DNA of 34,077 nt from Massilia sp. GTDB lineage: Bacteria > Pseudomonadota > Gammaproteobacteria > Burkholderiales > Burkholderiaceae_D. The stretch lies in assembly GCA_025359245.1 (NCBI GenBank), contig JANYGW010000107.1:1-34077 (forward strand). The letters run 5' to 3'. Of this stretch, positions 31,664-34,077 are shown piece by piece; within the stretch, counting starts at the first letter, position 1; the number at the start of each line of letters is the position of its first letter. The position numbers and the translations under genes were made by a program. Below the pieces are notes generated by a model. It did no database searches. It was not told the DNA's origin and was given only the letters and a program-made list of their open reading frames with translations.

Positions 31664-33331
31664 ATGTCTAATGAAGCAACACCGTCGACGCCCCCCGAGG
31701 GCGTCGACCTTTCCTCCCCGGTCCAGGCCATCACCCCGGTCGCGATCGCGCGTGAAGTGGCGCGCCGGCGCACCTTCGGCATCATTTCCCACCCCGACGC
31801 AGGCAAGACCACGCTGACCGAAAAGCTGCTGCTGTTTTCGGGCGCGATCCAGATGGCCGGCACGGTCAAGGCCAGGAAGAGCGGGCGCCATGCCACTTCC
31901 GACTGGATGGAAATCGAGAAGCAGCGCGGCATTTCGGTGGCCAGCTCGGTGATGCAGTTCGAGTTCCGCGACCATGTGATCAACCTGCTCGACACCCCCG
32001 GCCACCAGGATTTTTCGGAGGATACCTACCGGGTGCTGACGGCGGTCGACTCGGCGTTGATGGTGATCGATGCGGCCAAGGGCGTCGAGGCGCAGACCAT
32101 CAAGCTGCTGGCGGTGTGCCGCATGCGCAATACGCCGATCGTCACCTTCATGAACAAGATGGACCGCGAAACGCGCGATCCGCTCGAACTGCTCGACGAG
32201 CTCGAATCGGTGCTCAAGATCGAATGCGCGCCGGTGACCTGGCCGATCGGCATGGGCAAGAACTTCCGCGGCGTGTACCACCTGCTGCGCGACGAGATCA
32301 TGCTGTTCAAGGCCGGCGAGGAAAAGGCCGACGGCGCCTTCGAGGTGATCAAGGGGATCGACAATCCGCGCCTGACGCAGATGTTCCCGCTCGAGATCGA
32401 ACAGCTGAAAATGGAAGTGGAGCTGGTGCACGGCGCCTCGCATCCGTTCGACCTGGCGCGCTTCCTGGCGGGCATCCAGACGCCGGTGTTCTTCGGTTCG
32501 GCGATCAACAATTTCGGCGTGCGCGAAATCCTGTCGGCGCTGGTCGACTGGGCCCCGCCGCCGCGTTCGCGCGACGCCACCGTGCGCGTGGTGGAGCCGG
32601 CCGAGCAGCCGTTTTCCGGCTTCGTCTTCAAGATCCAGGCCAATATGGACCCGGCCCACCGCGACCGGATCGCCTTCCTGCGCGTGTGCTCGGGGCGTTT
32701 CGAGCGCGGCATGAAGGTCAAGCATCTGCGCCTCGGGCGCGAGATCAGGGTGTCCTCGGTGGTCACCTTCATGGCGTCCTCGCGCGAACAGGTCGAGGAG
32801 GCCTTCGCCGGCGATATCATCGGCTTGCCGAACCACGGCAACATGCAGATCGGCGACAGTTTTTCGGAAGGCGAAATGCTGCAATTTACCGGCATTCCGT
32901 ATTTTGCGCCGGACTTCTTCCGCTCGGTGCGGATTCGCAACCCGCTGAAGATCAAGCAATTGCACAAGGGCTTGCAGCAGCTCGGCGAAGAGGGCGCGGT
33001 GCAGGTCTTCAAGCCGGTCCAGGGCGCCGAACTGGTGCTCGGCGCAGTCGGCGTGCTGCAGTTCGAAGTGGTGGCCAGCCGCTTGCTCAACGAGTACGGC
33101 GTCGACGCGGTGTTCGAAGGCACCAGCATCAGCAGCGCGCGCTGGGTCAGCGGCGACGACAAGCGCGTGCTGGCCGATTTCGAGGCCGCGCTCGGGCACA
33201 ACGTCGCCTACGACGCGGGCGGCAACCTCGCTTACCTGGCCACCTCCAACGTCAACCTGCGCCTGACCGAAGAGCGCTGGCCGAAGCTGACCTTCCACGC
33301 CACGCGCGAGCACGCGGTCAAGGTCGGCTGA
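31664..33331 (+). CDS. prfC: Peptide chain release factor 3
   Basis: 555-residue translational GTPase that removes RF1/RF2 from the ribosome after termination. GTP motifs: G1 SHPDAGKTT (42-50), G2 region with [13 protein letters not shown]3 DTPGH (110-114) and G4 NKMD (164-167). The [19 protein letters not shown] stretch separates RF3 from EF-G. The N-terminus is about 25 residues longer than in E. coli RF3. The start ATG 31664 lacks a clear ribosome binding site; a start further in, near [11 protein letters not shown], would lose conserved residues. Its TGA directly abuts the stop of the convergent DUF3108 gene. Confidence 0.96.
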   Translation: MSNEATPSTPPEGVDLSSPVQAITPVAIAREVARRRTFGIISHPDAGKTTLTEKLLLFSGAIQMAGTVKARKSGRHATSDWMEIEKQRGISVASSVMQFEFRDHVINLLDTPGHQDFSEDTYRVLTAVDSALMVIDAAKGVEAQTIKLLAVCRMRNTPIVTFMNKMDRETRDPLELLDELESVLKIECAPVTWPIGMGKNFRGVYHLLRDEIMLFKAGEEKADGAFEVIKGIDNPRLTQMFPLEIEQLKMEVELVHGASHPFDLARFLAGIQTPVFFGSAINNFGVREILSALVDWAPPPRSRDATVRVVEPAEQPFSGFVFKIQANMDPAHRDRIAFLRVCSGRFERGMKVKHLRLGREIRVSSVVTFMASSREQVEEAFAGDIIGLPNHGNMQIGDSFSEGEMLQFTGIPYFAPDFFRSVRIRNPLKIKQLHKGLQQLGEEGAVQVFKPVQGAELVLGAVGVLQFEVVASRLLNEYGVDAVFEGTSISSARWVSGDDKRVLADFEAALGHNVAYDAGGNLAYLATSNVNLRLTEERWPKLTFHATREHAVKVG

Positions 33332-34077
33332 TCACGGCGCCGCTGCGGGGGCTGCCGGCGTCATGCTGCGCAGCCGCTGCAGCGTGACCAGGCCGTTCGG
33401 TGCACTGCTGCGCAGCTGCACCGGGTACCAGCCCAGCGCCGGCGCCAGCCACAGTTCGAACCCGGCCTTGCCCGGCCTGGTCTGCTGGCGCAAATGCCAG
33501 GCTTCTATCACGCCGCCGGCCCCGGCTATCTGTTCCAGTCCGATCACGTCGAAATGGACCACCTGCGCTCCGCTGCCGCCATTGACATGGAACGACAGCG
33601 TATGCCGGAACTGGGCCGGCTGGGCCAGCCCCATGCCGGTCAGCTGCATCAGCATCGACACCATGTCCTGGGCGCTGGTGTCGAGCGCGGCGCTGGCGCC
33701 GCTGTCGAATTCGATGCGGCCGGCGTCGCGGTTGAAGCGGGTGGCGGCGCTGGCGCCGCCTTCGCTCTCTTCGAGCGCGCTGTCGGGCGCGATGCCGCCG
33801 TCGTTGACGCCGCCCAGGCTGGTGAAGGTGGTCGGCGCGCCGCCGTCCGGCGCCGGCACGTTCTCGAAGCGCAGCCGGTAATGTTCGCCGTTCGACTCCC
33901 ACAACAGGCGCGATGGCGTCGCGCGCAGCGTCTGGCCCGGTCCCTGGCTGACATCGAAAATGAGCTCCGCCGGCGGCGGCATGCGCACCTGGTAGCGCCC
34001 CGGCATGGGCTCGCTCGCTTGGTCCTGGCCGGGCGTGGCGGTCGGCGCGGCCGCGCTGCTGGCCGCGACCTGCGGCG
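33332..34077 (-). CDS. DUF3108 domain protein, 5' end outside window
   Basis: Partial: the frame is open from the stop at 33332 to the window edge, so the start lies beyond 34077. About 248 residues are visible. An Ala/Pro-rich stretch (AAAPTATPGQD) precedes the domain, which begins around MPGRYQVRMPPPAELIFDVS and continues with LLWESNGEHYRLRFE, FNRDAGRIEF, and near the end FELWLAPALGWYPVQLR. These fit the DUF3108 family, mostly exported or envelope proteins of unknown function. A membrane or signal segment would be upstream and is not seen. The stop codon is back to back with prfC (TGATCA). Confidence 0.75.
   Translation of the reverse strand, partial: PQVAASSAAAPTATPGQDQASEPMPGRYQVRMPPPAELIFDVSQGPGQTLRATPSRLLWESNGEHYRLRFENVPAPDGGAPTTFTSLGGVNDGGIAPDSALEESEGGASAATRFNRDAGRIEFDSGASAALDTSAQDMVSMLMQLTGMGLAQPAQFRHTLSFHVNGGSGAQVVHFDVIGLEQIAGAGGVIEAWHLRQQTRPGKAGFELWLAPALGWYPVQLRSSAPNGLVTLQRLRSMTPAAPAAAP

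Noticed and set aside
31631-31672. Six-codon ORF (MAATYV) overlapping the prfC start
   Set aside because: No ribosome binding site and no meaningful content; probably chance.

Overview
The window reads as a chromosomal segment of a GC-rich betaproteobacterium. Protein sequences and gene order (tRNA-Val, thrS, infC, rpmI, rplT, pheS, pheT, ihfA, merR-like; a PHB-type 3-hydroxybutyrate dehydrogenase; a pilE-fimT-pilV-pilW-pilX-pilY1 minor pilin operon) fit the Oxalobacteraceae (Massilia/Duganella/Janthinobacterium group). That placement is inference from remembered families, not a search. I see no prophage, transposase, CRISPR array or rRNA; this is mostly core chromosome with a few dispersed palindromic repeats.

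Layout. 1-1017: bdhA on the minus strand with a downstream terminator. 1129-4609: a tight plus-strand operon of an alpha/beta hydrolase, a RidA-family protein and the stringent-response synthetase RelA, whose hydrolase site is degraded. 4635-4703: a pair of REP-like palindromes. 4731-8448: an envelope cluster with a divergent MlaE-like permease, an MCE/MlaD-like protein, a lipoprotein, a MepA-like murein endopeptidase and an unknown membrane-anchored protein. 8651-9352: a periplasmic Sel1-repeat protein. 9400-10323: a CDF metal exporter on the minus strand.

10370-18531 is the translation block: tRNA-Val with a near-consensus promoter, then a 15-codon threonine-rich leader ORF and a terminator/antiterminator pair in front of thrS, then infC (ATA start), a nested palindromic repeat, a terminator and new promoter for rpmI-rplT, another terminator, pheST, ihfA and a MerR-type regulator. 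18697-23891 is regulatory: a NarL-type response regulator with a CHASE3 histidine kinase, a convergent Crp/Fnr-type regulator that overlaps the kinase antisense, and an OmpR/TctE-type two-component pair. 24019-31574 is the type IV pilus minor pilin operon ending in a large PilY1. 31664-33331 is prfC, abutting a convergent DUF3108 gene that runs off the window edge.

The strongest candidate for something undescribed is the thrS leader. It has consecutive Thr codons, and its stop codon lies inside a segment that can pair with the left arm of an intrinsic terminator, which is the layout of a classical translation-coupled attenuator controlling a threonyl-tRNA synthetase. Other points worth following: 11-bp-phased direct repeats between the OmpR-type system and the pilin operon, stacked RNA structures before rpmI, a tRNA-Val with unusual conserved positions, and an MCE transport cluster with no ATPase gene.
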